NCBI GenBank assembly: GCA_947095585.1
Contig: OX352762.1
Span: 25,458,669-25,522,668 of the forward strand
From: Nephrocerus scutellatus
Taxonomy: Eukaryota > Arthropoda > Insecta > Diptera > Pipunculidae
Reading direction: 5' to 3'
Length of the DNA: 64,000 nucleotides
Numbering within the stretch: position 1 is the stretch's first letter; every line of letters starts with the position of its first letter. This document shows positions 42,166 to 54,555 of this stretch, one piece after another. A program made the translations under genes and the position numbers. A model generated the notes under the pieces. That model was not told the DNA's origin. It saw only the letters and a list, made by a program, of their open reading frames with translations, and searched no databases.

Positions 42166-43059
42166 AAAATAACTAAAAGTGAAAATCCTAAATGCACCAC
42201 TCACTGTAGTGAGGAACATCCAGCAATTTACAGAGGGTGTGTTATAGCTAAAGAATTTAGAAAAATTAAAAACATGGTCAGCCAAATAAAACTGTTACCA
42301 AAAAAGACTTGGTGATCCAACAAAAAGAAAAAACTGCTTATAACAGCAATAACAATAAAGAATCATAAGCTTCGATTGTAACACATGGCACAAGCCAACA
42401 AAAACGGGATGTACCAGAAGACCACAATATTAGCCTAAATATTAAATGCATTCTTGCTAAAATCGAAAAATCAGTTTCCAGCACGAATGAGCGAATTAAG
42501 AAATCTGACACTAATAGTCAAAAATACGCTTTAAAATCTTTCCCTTAGATGTCTTTACTTGGATAGTTAATTCACTATAGTAAATGCATGGAATCTTTAC
42601 AAGCTGGCAGTAGATCATAAAGAAGATTAGAAGTGTAGCACGACACTACCTATGGAACTATACCATAAATACTAATAGTTCTAAAGTTCAGTTCCATCCA
42701 GTGTTTCTTTGGCTGAAAGACCTCATTTTCCAAAAGAGACCACTTAGATGCACAATAAGCCACAGCCGAATACGGTGAATATGCGAGCCCTGTTCTAATC
42801 CTCGTTGCGTAGAAAAAGGATGTTTTTAAAAACGACCATCAAAAAATTTAGATTATGGCATTTACCATTGTACTCGCTTGGGTGCAGCTTTAAAACCACA
42901 TTTCAACAAGTAAATGTAAAAAAACTTCGTCTTTCGGGTTCAAACTTATATATATACATCGAAACACACCACACAGTCGTTTATTATTTGGTAATAATGC
43001 CAAAATATCTGTTTTTATGGTTGGGGCTATTTCAAAGAAATTTCTTTATTCCACACTTT
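42166..43059. other. Intergenic DNA, nothing recognised
   Basis: No gene or repeat that I can support. Confidence 0.35.
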
Positions 43060-43960
43060 ACACGCGCCACATGAGACTCGCGACACGCGTCAAAAGCGGG
43101 ACATCAAAATGGGCTTCTAACATTGAGCCGCTCACAAAATTTCAGAACTCTAGGTCGTGCTAAAGGTGGTTAAAAAAGACATCAAAAAATGAGAAAATGG
43201 CGCGATTTCAAACCATCACCCGTTTCACACGCGAAACGTGAGACGCGTCATACGTAGAATATAAAAAATGATATTTTTGACTTAGATACTCACTAAATTT
43301 CAACTCTTTAGGTCGTGGTGAAGGTGGTTAAAATAGGACCTCCAAAAAGTCGAGAAAAAAATTTCAAGCCATCAAACCTGCCAAACGCGACACTGGTCAT
43401 ACTCGGAATATAAAAAATGCTATTTTGGACTTAGAAACTCACAATATTTCAGATCTGTAGATCGTGTGAAAGGTGGTTAAAAAGGACCTCAAAGAAGTCG
43501 AAAAAACAAAAGTTTCAACCCATCACACGCGCCACAAGCGATAAGCGACACGTGTAATAGTATAATAGTATACAGTATAATAGTAGTAGTAGTATAAAAA
43601 ACACTATTTTGGAATTAGAAACTTACAAAATTTCAGCTCTCGAGGTCGTGTGGAAGTTGGTTAAAAAGGACCTCAAAAAAGTGGAAAAAAATTTCAACCC
43701 ACCAAACGCGCTAAACGCGACACGGGTCATACTCGGAATATAAAAAATGCTATTTTGGACTTAGACACTCCCATAATTTCAGCTCTCTAGGTTATGTGGA
43801 AGTTTGTTAAAAAGGACCTCAAAGAAGTCGAAAAAAAATTTCAACCCATCACACGCGCCACACGTGACACGCGTCACGCGTCATACTCGGAATAAAAATG
43901 CTATTTAGGACTTGTGGATGGTGGTTAACGAGGTCCTCAAATTGGTCGAAAATACAGACA
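43060..43960. repeat. Tandem satellite, ~150-bp unit, about 5.5 copies
   Basis: A unit containing GGTCGTG.GAAGGTGGTTA, AGGACCTCAAA.AAGTCGA, CATCACACGCGCCA, GCGTCATACTCGGAATATAA and GCTATTTTGGACTTAGA recurs. Anchors at 43153, 43311, 43460, 43644 and 43790 give spacings of 158, 149, 184 and 146 bp. The long one contains a local TAGTATA expansion (43555-43597). Each unit alternates an A-rich segment with a CGCG-rich one. Confidence 0.85.
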
Positions 43961-46649
43961 AAAAGGGGTCAAGTCGAGTTAAATAAAAGTTTTAAAAAAA
44001 AATTAATTTTTTTTGTGAAATTTACTTATTTAGGTTATTTTAATAAAAGTTTTAAAGTAAAAACTGCATGTTGGTGGTTGGTATTAAATGGGTTAAAACT
44101 AAAAAGTATAAAATAATTAGTAAAAAAACAATCTTTTAAGCTAAACATATTTATAATAGATTAAAAAGTAAAATATAATTTTTTGGCAATAAATTTTCTT
44201 TTGCCTTTTTTACTAAAAATAAAGTGGATATGAAGTATTTTGAGATGCTTCTGAGATAACTTTTCAAATGACCGACACGAAAACCACCTGATCACCACTT
44301 GAGATACTCAGAATAAACCGTGCAACGTACATCAGTAGAACGTTCTGTGCCAAATACATATTAAGATATATCGGGCATATTGCTTAGTGCTTTCTCTATA
44401 AGCTTTAGCTTCTACAGCAACGCTGTCCTTATAACTCCCGCTAGCATTCGATTAACCGAAACTTCACGGTTTTTTATTTAAATTAAATATGAGTCCATAT
44501 ATAAATGGCATTAAGCCCATATGTTATTTAAAGACATTATCTTATATAGTATATATAAATTTATTGAGCTGGACAATCCCCAGACAGCTTATTTAATCAA
44601 ATTCATATATGTTGTTTTAATTTCAGATAAGCGTACCTAAAAATATTCAAAATAGAAATTCTGCATAACGCTAACACCAGGGTGTAAATAATTTACAACC
44701 ATGCCGTTTAACAATCAATCACAATGTACCGAGGAAGAAAATATTGATTTTCGAATATTCAAATCTTGTATCAAGTATATAAAGTATCAAGGATATGATA
44801 CTTTAGTTACTGCTATAAAAATACCATTTTGTAATTTTCCTTTAAAACCATCTTGGAATTCAACCAGTTGGCGCGCTAACGATATTCTTGTAGTTGTACC
44901 ACTTCTCGTTACTCTCTGCCAGAGTGGTCGTTGCTCAATAAATCAACGTCCAATTTGTCGTTCATATTCGATGGCCATTAACAACAACTATATAGGTGAC
45001 CTCCAAGGAATTTGTGATTTCGTTTATTCGTCGATTTCTTCCTTTCTTTTTTCAGCTGCTGATGTTGTTGTTGCTGGTTACTTCTGTTGTTCTGCCGGCT
45101 TCAAGATGATGGTGCCTTTCTTAACTGATTTCAGTAAGATTTCCTATAAATTGGATATGTGATGGTGGTTCAATAACTTGATTAATGAGAATGAGCCGTC
45201 TTTAAACCGCAAGGATAAATTTTGCATTAATTCATCATTTTAAATTCATGCAAGCAGACCGACTGAATGATCGATCATTTTAATACTTAATAAATTATAA
45301 ATTTTATTGCTTTCCTTAACATGCAAATTTTTTGATATTCGATTACTTCAAATTCAAGTGAACATCTATATAAAAAAAAGTCTTCTTTGTACTTTTTGGC
45401 AACCCTTTGTGGTTATGGAATGAGTAATTATTTATAAAAAAAAACTAATTATAAAGTTGAAGCACTAGAATTTTATAAACTCGATGTAAGTTTTTTTTAA
45501 TTTACACGAAAAAATGATGGGAAAACTTGACAATTCGAGCGGTAAAGTGGCAATTTCGAAGGACAGACAGGCAGACAGATGAATTGGTTAACATACAGAC
45601 TGAAAAGCCGATGAATAACTGACATTCGAACAGACATTATCACCTCTAAGTTCGTTCTACGAATGTGTGGTATCAGCTACTTTCTAGTTGTGGAACCATG
45701 CAGTTAAAGAGAAAACTAATAAAACCAGAACAGTATGGCTACACGATAAAGCCGACTGGGATTGAGGACTAACTGGTCCCATAATGAAAAAATGACTTTC
45801 ATGTGGATTAAAATTGCTAATACGATAACAAACTTTGAACAAAAACTGAGACAAAAAATACTTTAATGTCCCAAAGGAAGTAAGGATGTCATTCGTGAAA
45901 CTCATTAAACTAATTAACCATCAGGTCCATAGACAAGGTCAAGCTGCTTGCTGCATATTAAGCAGCGAGCTCCACGCTACCAGATTGCTCGTTGGCCCGC
46001 TTGTACTTTCAAGAAGTGATTTCTCTATTAGACGGATCTACTTTCGTGTTCGTAAAGTAGCAAGAGCTTTCAATCACGAATTCAAAAATCTGCTTCTTGC
46101 AATAGTTTTGAAGAGGTAATCTTCAAAGCTGGCATTACCATTTCCTCCATACCACTGGAATTTTACCAAAGAGTTAAAAACAGCCTAGCCTGTACAAAAA
46201 AGTGGCAAACCTTCATCTCTTTACTCGAACCTACCTATAGCGAAAATGCAAGAAAATGAAAACCCTGATTAATCGTCGGCTTATGCAGTACACAGAAAAT
46301 CTTTAACGAAAAGAAGCACGTAACGTTATACTAGTGATCTGATAGGCATATCTTACCAAAAAGTGGAAGCAGTCGCTATTGAACCAAACAATTACCCGAT
46401 TGATTGAAATAGTAGCTACCTCCTTGACCGTTTAATTCATATCGTATTGAAGACAGCAATCTCACAATAATTTTAATAAGTTCATACTTTCCGCTCCTTC
46501 CAAGTCGTTGCATATGGAACTTCAACAAAAATATACAAATACAGTAGATGCTCTTCAGAAACGCGTTCTCTAACCGCAGGTCCTATTGTCAACAAGGCAA
46601 ACACTCATTTCAGTTCTAAACAACATAGATTTGAGAGACAGTGATCTAC
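43961..46649. other. Intergenic DNA, no supported gene
   Basis: A GACAGACAGGCAGACAGA tract at about 45561-45578 resembles the tetranucleotide tracts of helentron-type elements, but no termini were identified. A 153-codon frame at 44701-45162 has no recognisable domain. Confidence 0.35.
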
Positions 46650-47660
46650 AGACCTTCAAAATAGACGTCAACAAGTTTCTGAAGGTCCAGATTGTTCAAT
46701 TGCAACATCAAGGCCTTTTACCGGATGTTGGCTAGAGCGGTGACCACCTGTCAGCTCTTTGGTGATCCTGTAAACGGTTCTGTTATCGCACCTGCTCGCT
46801 GCTTCCTCTGCTTCTGAGGCCAGGTTGTTAATATAATTACGTTTGTCACGTCTTACACTACGCTGCACCTCTCTCATTTTGCTTCGATACAGGGAATCTA
46901 CAATACGACCTATAAATAGCTTACGTTCTTCAATCCGCCTCCAGGTAACTTCGGTAAGCCACGTGCTTTGCCTTGTATGGCTTCTTCCAACAATACTGTC
47001 CGCTCCAGATGTGAAAACATTTTTCACAGCCTTCCAATGTTCTTGGTGCGTCGTGTTGCCTCCTATGACAAGGTTGTTGGTGTTGCAGAAATCAACAAAT
47101 CTTTCACCATTGTCATTTCGTTCGCCGAGTCCGTGCTTCCCAATCACATGTTTGAGTCCTTCATTGTTATTGCCAACCGTGGCATTCAAGTCCCCCATCA
47201 CGATGACGATATCTCCGTTCAGCGTTGAATTGAATACAGCGCTTAGTTGATTGTAGAAGTTGTAGAAGTTGTCATTTTCATCCTCAGTCGAAGGATTCGT
47301 TGGGGCGTAGCACTGTATGATCATGACGCGCCGTACTCTAGTCCGAAATCTGGCCGATAAGATCCCATCACTATGTGGATACCAGGAAATTAGGACTCTG
47401 CGTGCTGTTGGTGTTAGCAGCAGACTCACTCCAGGGGGACGGGGACTGCCGGAGGGTTTTCCGGAGTAGAGTAGCACAGTGTTACACGTTAGGGATTGGT
47501 ACTCTCCCGCGTCGAACCATCTTACTTCACTTACTCCCAGTATGCACAAATTATATCGAAGAAACTCACGTTCCAGTTGAAGAAATCTGGCATTTTGAGG
47601 TCCTTGAGTCAAGGAGCGTCGTCAAATTCCAGAAACCAATCTTAGTCCGGGTACTATAGC
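46650..47660 (-). mobile_element. RTE-type LINE family C, 5' endonuclease region
   Basis: The minus strand carries the endonuclease and the start of the connector, with the RT absent. It is related to RTE-A (shared CNTN/LVIGGN and GKHGLGERNDNGERF patterns) and nearly matches the shorter copy at 34210-34716. Confidence 0.7.
46668..47612 (-). pseudogene. RTE-C endonuclease frame (314 codons) with an internal deletion
   Basis: Motifs in order: LREFLRYNLCILGVSEVRW-type start, VMIIQCYAPTNPSTEDENDN, IVIVMGDLNATVGNNNEG (catalytic DLN), GKHGLGERNDNGERFVDFCN and NLVIGGN. The frame then jumps to TTHQEHWKAVKNVFTSGADS and a basic connector (RRDKRNYINNLASEAEEAAS). Comparison with the 34-kb copy shows ~100 codons missing after LVIGGN, including the final SDH motif. 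So the frame is open but the endonuclease is incomplete. The upstream TWN-type start is not included. Confidence 0.65.
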
Positions 47661-47920
47661 CAAAAGTCGTCATTATTCGATCATTACTTATCCGAGGCGT
47701 TGTGTCGGTTTCAGTTACCACGTTTCCACGTTACCTAGACTAGAAACGCTAGGCCGTTCGCACTTGCAGTTTTAGCTTACATATATGTAGGTAAACGGAA
47801 CAATAAAAACACTAGAACGTCTTAACTCGCTTAGATCTCAACAACAAGTGTTTCTTTCTTTATTATGTAATTTAGCAACAACTGTAATTTAACTAATCAG
47901 CTTGGCTATCTAGTGTTATG

Positions 47921-47940
47921 TGTTGTTGTTGTTGTTGTTT
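47921..47940. repeat. (GTT)n microsatellite
   Basis: Six to seven GTT repeats next to the mariner relic. Confidence 0.9.
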
Positions 47941-48029
47941 TGCATCCCACATATATAAGGATTTATACACATAGTTGCCCGGGGACCACCACTACGAGGT
48001 AGAGCAAACACTACATCACGAACTTAATT

Positions 48030-48450
48030 GTTGCGCTACTGACACAAACCAAGTTTTGAGCAGTCAGTAGTTTCCCGATCAATCGCAATGCATCCCCATA
48101 GCTTCCGCACCTTTAAATGTTCATGTAAGATCGTATATACGCTGGTGTTACTAATACCTAGGCATTCCTCGATTTTTCGATAAGTCACATGAAGATCCTC
48201 TTTAATCAGTTTTCTCACTGCGTCGATGTTTTGTGGTACAACAGCTGTTTTTGGACAACCTTCACGAGGCTCGTCTTTGAGTAAACGTCTTTCGCGTCTA
48301 AATTCATTGTACCAATTATAAACACTAGCCAATGATGGTGCTTCGTCGCCAAAAGTCGAACGAAGTGGTTCGAAGCACTGTTGTTAACTGACCTTTCGAA
48401 AGTCGTAAAAAATCATCACACGAAAATTTTCACGCGATGATTCCATTTTT
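48030..48450 (-). pseudogene. mariner (SETMAR-type) transposase N-terminal relic
   Basis: From ATG at about 48447 the minus strand reads MESSRENFRVMIFYDFRK. After one stop/shift come SVYNWYNEFRRERRLLKDEP, EGCPKTAVVPQNIDAVRKLI, EDLHVTYRKIEECLGIS and YTILHEHLKVRKLWG. This is the paired helix-turn-helix DNA-binding half of mariner transposase, including the linker motif. The catalytic domain is absent. Terminal repeats were not identified. Confidence 0.75.
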
Positions 48451-50209
48451 TCACTGAATTAAAATCTTCAAGTAAATAAAAACAACAAGATTTGCATTGG
48501 AAAACACTAGTATTACCATTTTCTAAAAACATTTACAGTAACCTATGTATTTTTAGCTCATAAATTGGAGGTTTCATTATTTAAATAAATGAAAGAAAAA
48601 ACATGTCAAACTAACAAAAATAAATATATACTAGCATAGCATAGTATATAATATTATTTATTATATTTTCCGGTAGTGTATATGCAAATAAACATGGTGT
48701 TTTTTGTTATTTCTTTATCGCCTCAAGTCATTTAATTGTCGTTGGCATTATATGATAATAAAATTTCGAAGCGACTTGGCGATTCTCCTTTTTCAGCATA
48801 CCTTTTTAAGCTGTATAAGTATATATATAAAAATTTAGCTAAATATGTCCATTATTCGTATTAGAGCGAACCTCTTCTATATTTCACATAAATATCTATA
48901 ATATTGCACTCAAAATGCATAACCAGCTTTTTTGTGGTTTATTTTTATTTGCGACCGAAAAATGATTGAGAGCCAGGAGTATTTCACGCATCACATGGTC
49001 GTTAGGCACCCACGAACAACGATAGCTTGTGTTATTATTTATGTTCTCGTGTATCCTGGGATTATCCAGCTTTTAGTTTAATATTCCAACAGTCCAGAAC
49101 CATTTTATTTGAAGTATGATACAAACTTCAGTTGGCCAATTACTCAAAGTGTAATGGGAGCAGACTAAACGAGCCACTTATGTTGTTAATATGTTGTCTG
49201 GAGCAATAAATTAAACCATTAACAAACTAATATCTAATGCAATAAAAATGTTTGCACCCAATTTGATATAACGTTTATATTTAGATATATATTTTGATGA
49301 ACTTCCACTTGAATTGAAAACGATTCTAAAGCAATTCATCTACCTATTTATTTTAGACGATTTTTAAATTTTTTACACAAAAATAAAACTCTGTTGCCAC
49401 TTGTAAATGTTCGATGTGAAACTTACAGCTGAGAAAGTGCAATCGATTTTCTTCACACAGAGAAATTGCAGGTCGGTACATATACAAATGCATACTTTGA
49501 ATTGAGTCTTGAAATTCAAACTAACCTAGTCAGCAGTAGTTTCTCTTGTAGTTCTACTTGCTATGCAAAAGAGCAGGTAAAAATAACATTTTAGGCCAAA
49601 TATCCGGATGAAATACAAAAAATGTTGGCAGGCAAAATTATGCCGTTCAGTCAAAACCCTTAACAAATCCACTTCAAAACTTAAATTTGCAACAGAATGA
49701 AGGAAATAGTTTCTTACATTGTTGAGTGCTCCTTAAAATGCTTCTAACTCGTTCTGTATTTAACTTGATTTGATTTATCGATGGAAGAACATTTCCTTGA
49801 AGACGGCCTTATCTTTTATGTTTTCGTTCTAAAATTCAGAGGCGTAGAAGTTGAAAAGTTTTTTTTAGCATTTAATTTTTAAGAGTATAACTTTGCACAT
49901 AACATTACAGCGCTTAGGTGACCAAATAGTGCAGGATGTTTAACGATAAAGCCAAATTTTAAATCAATAATTTCCACCATCAACCACAAATATTCACCTG
50001 TTGGCGGATCCAGGAGAGGACCATCAAAGCTCAGAACGATACTAACTACTTCATCAATTTCAAAGCATGAGAACATCCACTGAGTAATATGTCAGAAAAT
50101 AAGGATTAATGAAAAGGGATGAGCTGTCGAGTGACTTTTTTAATTTCCAATATAAAAACAGTTGTACTGTAAATAACTAAGGATACGCGCATAACCGACA
50201 GAACGCCTC
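48451..50209. other. AT-rich intergenic DNA
   Basis: No supported gene, repeat terminus or RNA. Confidence 0.35.
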
Positions 50210-50922
50210 TATCATCATCATCATCATTTTCATATTTGGCTCTACAACCGGTGTCCGATCCGAAAATCTCTCCACCGTCCCTAATTTCGAGCTGATGTCC
50301 TCCAGTTTGGCATCCCTAAATTCTGGGCGTTCAGGTCTACGCCATCCTTCCAGCGTAGGCTTGGCCGACCTCGCTGTCATGTTCCATAAATCATACCGCA
50401 AAGGACTTTCCGAGCAGGATCCTCTTCGCTCATGCGAGCTAGGTGTCCTGCCCACGATGTCAACATCGCGCGTACGTTCGTAGATCTCATTTTTAAAGCG
50501 GCTCCGGAATCGTCCTTTCTCGCATACGGGGCCAACAATTCTCCATTAAACTTTTCTCTCGAAGGCGGCTAAGTGGTCAGAATGCTTTTTACTAAGCACC
50601 CAAGTCTCGGATCCATATGTAATTACTGGTATGACCATTGTGAAATGACCACACCTGGTGCGGTCCTCGCTCTCTGTATTGTTCTAGTTAACGGAGGAGA
50701 TTCTTCTCGCAGGCTACTTTCTTTCACCGGTGAACTGTTTTTTCATATCTTCTGCCTAAGATGGAGTTAGCTCTATGACTCGTTGTCCATTGTCATTAGT
50801 GTTTTTGTGTAAGCTATGGGTGCCAATGTACTGCCTAAATACAGGCTCCCTACCAATTTTAGCATTGATATCCCCCAGCATGATTTTTACATCATACTTA
50901 GGGTAGGCATGGAGTTCCCGTT
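50210..50922 (-). mobile_element. RTE-B copy, 3' part (host of the jockey insertion)
   Basis: It starts with the (CAT)n tail (50210-50224) and family 3' end, jumps by deletion across most of the RT, and reaches endonuclease text YPKYDVKIMLGDINAKIG and TNDNGQRVIEL at 50780-50905. The TSD CATGGAGTTCCCGTT (50908-50922) marks the jockey insertion; the rest of the endonuclease is at 56159-56345. Confidence 0.75.
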
Positions 50923-51312
50923 TTTTTTTTTTTTTTTTTTTTTTTAAATCCATTTATTTAATTATCATAAATCTTAAGTACTATTGTTTGTAATAAATAA
51001 ATAACTTACTGACTATTTTTATTAAAAACTAGTAAAATTACCTAAGAGGGCTTACACTACTTTCAATATTATTATTTCAATTGGTTAGATTTAACAATTA
51101 TTTTTTTTATTTATTTCTTTTGAAATTATTTATTATATTGAAATTATAAAGAACAAAAATTTGGTAAAAATTCTTCCGCCATATTTATATTTATAAGATA
51201 AAAAAGAAAAAAAAGAAAACTTAAACTACTAAAAACTAATTAAAACTATTTAAAACTAATTAAAATACTTAAATAGACTTAAAAACTAATTCCCTACAGT
51301 TAGCGGTTAGGG

Positions 51313-54300
51313 TTAAATTTCGGCCACACTCCAGTCAAGCCACCAGTATTTTCTTTTATCTAAGTGCCTGTTGTCTGCTAGGTCTTTTTCAGGCACGCTA
51401 CGACAGTATCTCCAGATATCATTTGCAGCCCCATTGGCAAACAATGCATGTGGAATTCTTTTGTCAGTGGCCCTTCTAGCAACATGGTATATTATAGGAA
51501 CGTTGCATGAATCTGACAAGTGGCCCAGAGCGTCCAGATACAGAAATGTCTCGAGTGGTATAAATCCACTCTCCAATGTATTTCTAAAGTACCCAGGATT
51601 AGGATAAAATGCTCCCGAGATTAAGCTATTTTCAATAGAGGCTGACCGAGCGAAATGATTCCTAGTAAGGTTAAGAATGACATTGTCAATTCTTGATACT
51701 CCGGAAGCATTCAGGAGTTTTTTGTTTGACACATAATGCCTGTACTCAGAATGTTCGCTTCTGTACATATGCATACATGCTCGAAGGCATTTCCTCTCAA
51801 AGGCACGAAGTTTTTCCATAAATGATGGACTGATGTTCCACCATATTGGACACGCGTATGTAATAATTGGTCGAATGAATGCCTGGTAGCAAACAGTCTT
51901 CACGTCACTCCTCAGGTATCGTGAAAGGAAAAGCTTTTTGAGCGACATAAATGCCGCCCTTGCTTTTTCCAAAGCGATATTTACATGTTCATTGTAGTAA
52001 AGAAATTTGTCCAGATGAACACCCAAATAGCGCACGATATTCTTCGATGGGACCTGAACACCATTTTCACCGATTATCCGAAGATTTTTCCAATTATTTC
52101 GCAGATCGTGATTTCCACGCCTGAGAGGGGGGCGAAACAGTATAACTTCGCATTTTGAATAGCTTATCTTAAGTTTCCATGTTTCGCAGAATACCCGAAA
52201 TTCGTCAAATTTGCTTTGTAACTTTCTTTGAATCTCTTCAATTTTAGAGCCGTGTGCATATAGTACAATATCGTCAGCATATGCTAGGGACGTCTCCATG
52301 TCACTAAGTACTTCAGAAATATATATGTTGAACAGTATTGGCGCCGTTACTGTACCCTGTGGCAGACCGTTAGCGATATTGAATATTTTACTTGTCGTAT
52401 TTTCTTTATCTGTTACCACAAATTTCTTCCCGTATATCATTGATATAATCATTTTAACTAAATGATGTGGGAACTCATATCTAATAATTTTATAAATAAG
52501 CGCATCGGTCCAAACCGTGTCGAAGGCTTTTTCGATGTCCACCAGACATGCGGCCGTATTCCTCTTATCATTCAGATGCCAGTTGACATCTGAGATCAAT
52601 TTGGTTACAGCGTGCACCGTCGAGTGGTTTCTTTTAAACCCAAACTGGTTTCGCGGTATAATCTCATTTGTTTCGCACGCGGTCAAAATTGACTTACTAA
52701 TAATCACTTCAAATACTTTCCCAATATTAGGCATGAGACTAATAGGCCTATAATTAGTCGGATCAGAAGGATCTTTATTTTTCTTTATTATTGGAAAAAC
52801 CTTCGATACTTTCCAACAATTTTGGAAGTAGTGATTATTAAGCAAGTTGTTGAAAATTACGCAATATTGCCGTATAATTTCGACCGGAAGATGTTTCAAC
52901 ACGATATTTGGAATGTTATCTAAGCCTGACGAGGGTTTATTGTTTAGTTTCTTGAAAATTGTGGTCAGTTCGGTCAGTGTCGTGATGTATTCATTAGTCT
53001 GTTCACCAGTCAGTTCGTCAGATTTAAGGTCGTCAGAGAAAATCACAACAGTTTCCGAGTAATTATTCTGATTAAGAAATCTACTTAATTCTTCAGTCAC
53101 TAACTCAGCAGAACTACTTGAACGAGTCCCTATTTGATGCACCGTTTCAAAGTGCGATCCAATAAGACTGAGCTTCTCAACACCGTCTCCAACAACAAAG
53201 TTGTTGTTAATGATTGGTGTCGTTCTGCTATCAATCCCAGCTTGGGAGATGATATACTCTAATGCTGTAGGAATCTTCAGTTCCGGAACAGCGACCATAC
53301 TACGGGGCTTAAAAGATCTATTTATTTTAGGAAACATGTTCCTAGAATCTGACTTTATTATGTTTTCAGCGCGTTGCCTCCAGTAATTGTTGATGCTGTT
53401 TCGGAATTGCTGTTCCAAAAGAGTTTTAACATTTCTCAAGAGGGATTTCAGCCTTACCAAATCACTGTTGTTCGGTACATCAAGAAACTGTCGTCGTATT
53501 CTGTTAATCTGCGTGATTAAAAAACTCTTGTGTCTCTGGAGAGTACGTATTTCACGGTTTAGATAGCACTCCGTAGAATTTTTGCTTTTTGTTTTCGGGA
53601 CTGTCGAAGCAATACTCGTCAGGATCACCGAATTCAGTTTTTCTATGCAAAGATCGCATTCTTCGTTCATCATATTCCTATTATTAGGGATATTAGAGGA
53701 AGTAAAACGATCCCTGCATTCTCTTTTGGCCCGTTTTTCGAATCTGTTCCATTTTGTTTTCCTAAAATTTAATTTAGGAATATCTGGTTGTATCGCGAGG
53801 GCAAATAGTGATTCGTCAGCAAACGACGCTACCATTAATATCGCATTATGGTCGCTATCATACGGCAACAGCGGGATCTTATTTTCGTAGACCGTTTCTA
53901 TTTGCAGTCGCGCATCTGCAAGACACAAATCTAGGTATGAGTTCCCGGAAGGATAACTCGCCGTAACTGGGCTGTACAATTGTAATTTATATCTGATTTG
54001 ATTATCATCAACAAAATGCTTAAGGAAGCTGCCTCTTCCATTCGCTGTTGAATCCAACCAAGCCTGATGTTTCGCGTTTAAATCTCCCGCTAGAATGAAA
54101 TAGTTATTTAAACTATCTAATCCTAGTATTTCGAATAATTTCTCGAACTCGACATTAAATTGGTTATCTGCTGGCGGTGCATATGCAGATATTATATGAA
54201 GACGACTGTTATTAGGAAGTGACAGCGAAATAACAGTCGTCTCTAGGCAATTAAAACAAGCAATATCACCTTTATATATTTTTTCGAAACTTAGTGGTTT

Positions 54301-54555
54301 TCTGATCAGCATAGCTGTTCCACCACCACGAGTTGAGTCCTTTCTGTCAGTTCGTATGAAGTTGTAGTCTTTAAATTCTAATTTGTGCTTAGCGTTTAGC
54401 TTTGTCTCTGATAGGAGAAGGATGTCAAGTCTATGATCTGTCACAAAATTAAGAACGTCGCCACGTCTAGCAACGGAGATAATGGAGTTGACATTTAAGG
54501 CAGCTATTCTGAGTGTTCCGCGACGCTGCCTAAACATTAAAACAACGTAGAGCAT
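51313..54555 (-). CDS. Jockey ORF2: endonuclease and reverse transcriptase
   Basis: 1080 codons. The endonuclease opens LRIAALNVNSI, with LSETKLNAKHKLEF, LAGDLNAKHQAWLD and the closing YDSDHNAILM. The RT shows NKPSSGLDNIPNIVL, NYRPISLMPNIGKVFE, LVDIEKAFDTVW, GLPQGTVTAPILFN and the catalytic LAYADDIVLY (aspartates near residues 761-762). A thumb and C-terminal region end PEKDLADNRHLDKRKYWW. There is no RNase H, as in other jockeys. The first ATG is at 54555; a second (M7) lies next to the ORF1 TAG, so termination-reinitiation at either is plausible. All visible catalytic residues are retained. Confidence 0.92.
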   Translation of the reverse strand: MLYVVLMFRQRRGTLRIAALNVNSIISVARRGDVLNFVTDHRLDILLLSETKLNAKHKLEFKDYNFIRTDRKDSTRGGGTAMLIRKPLSFEKIYKGDIACFNCLETTVISLSLPNNSRLHIISAYAPPADNQFNVEFEKLFEILGLDSLNNYFILAGDLNAKHQAWLDSTANGRGSFLKHFVDDNQIRYKLQLYSPVTASYPSGNSYLDLCLADARLQIETVYENKIPLLPYDSDHNAILMVASFADESLFALAIQPDIPKLNFRKTKWNRFEKRAKRECRDRFTSSNIPNNRNMMNEECDLCIEKLNSVILTSIASTVPKTKSKNSTECYLNREIRTLQRHKSFLITQINRIRRQFLDVPNNSDLVRLKSLLRNVKTLLEQQFRNSINNYWRQRAENIIKSDSRNMFPKINRSFKPRSMVAVPELKIPTALEYIISQAGIDSRTTPIINNNFVVGDGVEKLSLIGSHFETVHQIGTRSSSSAELVTEELSRFLNQNNYSETVVIFSDDLKSDELTGEQTNEYITTLTELTTIFKKLNNKPSSGLDNIPNIVLKHLPVEIIRQYCVIFNNLLNNHYFQNCWKVSKVFPIIKKNKDPSDPTNYRPISLMPNIGKVFEVIISKSILTACETNEIIPRNQFGFKRNHSTVHAVTKLISDVNWHLNDKRNTAACLVDIEKAFDTVWTDALIYKIIRYEFPHHLVKMIISMIYGKKFVVTDKENTTSKIFNIANGLPQGTVTAPILFNIYISEVLSDMETSLAYADDIVLYAHGSKIEEIQRKLQSKFDEFRVFCETWKLKISYSKCEVILFRPPLRRGNHDLRNNWKNLRIIGENGVQVPSKNIVRYLGVHLDKFLYYNEHVNIALEKARAAFMSLKKLFLSRYLRSDVKTVCYQAFIRPIITYACPIWWNISPSFMEKLRAFERKCLRACMHMYRSEHSEYRHYVSNKKLLNASGVSRIDNVILNLTRNHFARSASIENSLISGAFYPNPGYFRNTLESGFIPLETFLYLDALGHLSDSCNVPIIYHVARRATDKRIPHALFANGAANDIWRYCRSVPEKDLADNRHLDKRKYWWLDWSVAEI

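Noticed and set aside
43060..43960. A CRISPR-like array
   Set aside because: Spacings of 146-184 bp and whole-unit similarity fit a satellite; there are no short identical repeats with unique spacers, and the DNA is eukaryotic.
44701..45162. A 153-codon plus-strand frame starting MPFNNQSQCTEEEN
   Set aside because: No domain recognised, atypical composition and no splice or promoter context; cannot be told from a chance frame.
45555..45620. Another family H or helentron element signalled by a GACA tetranucleotide tract
   Set aside because: Neither terminus nor internal unit could be found.
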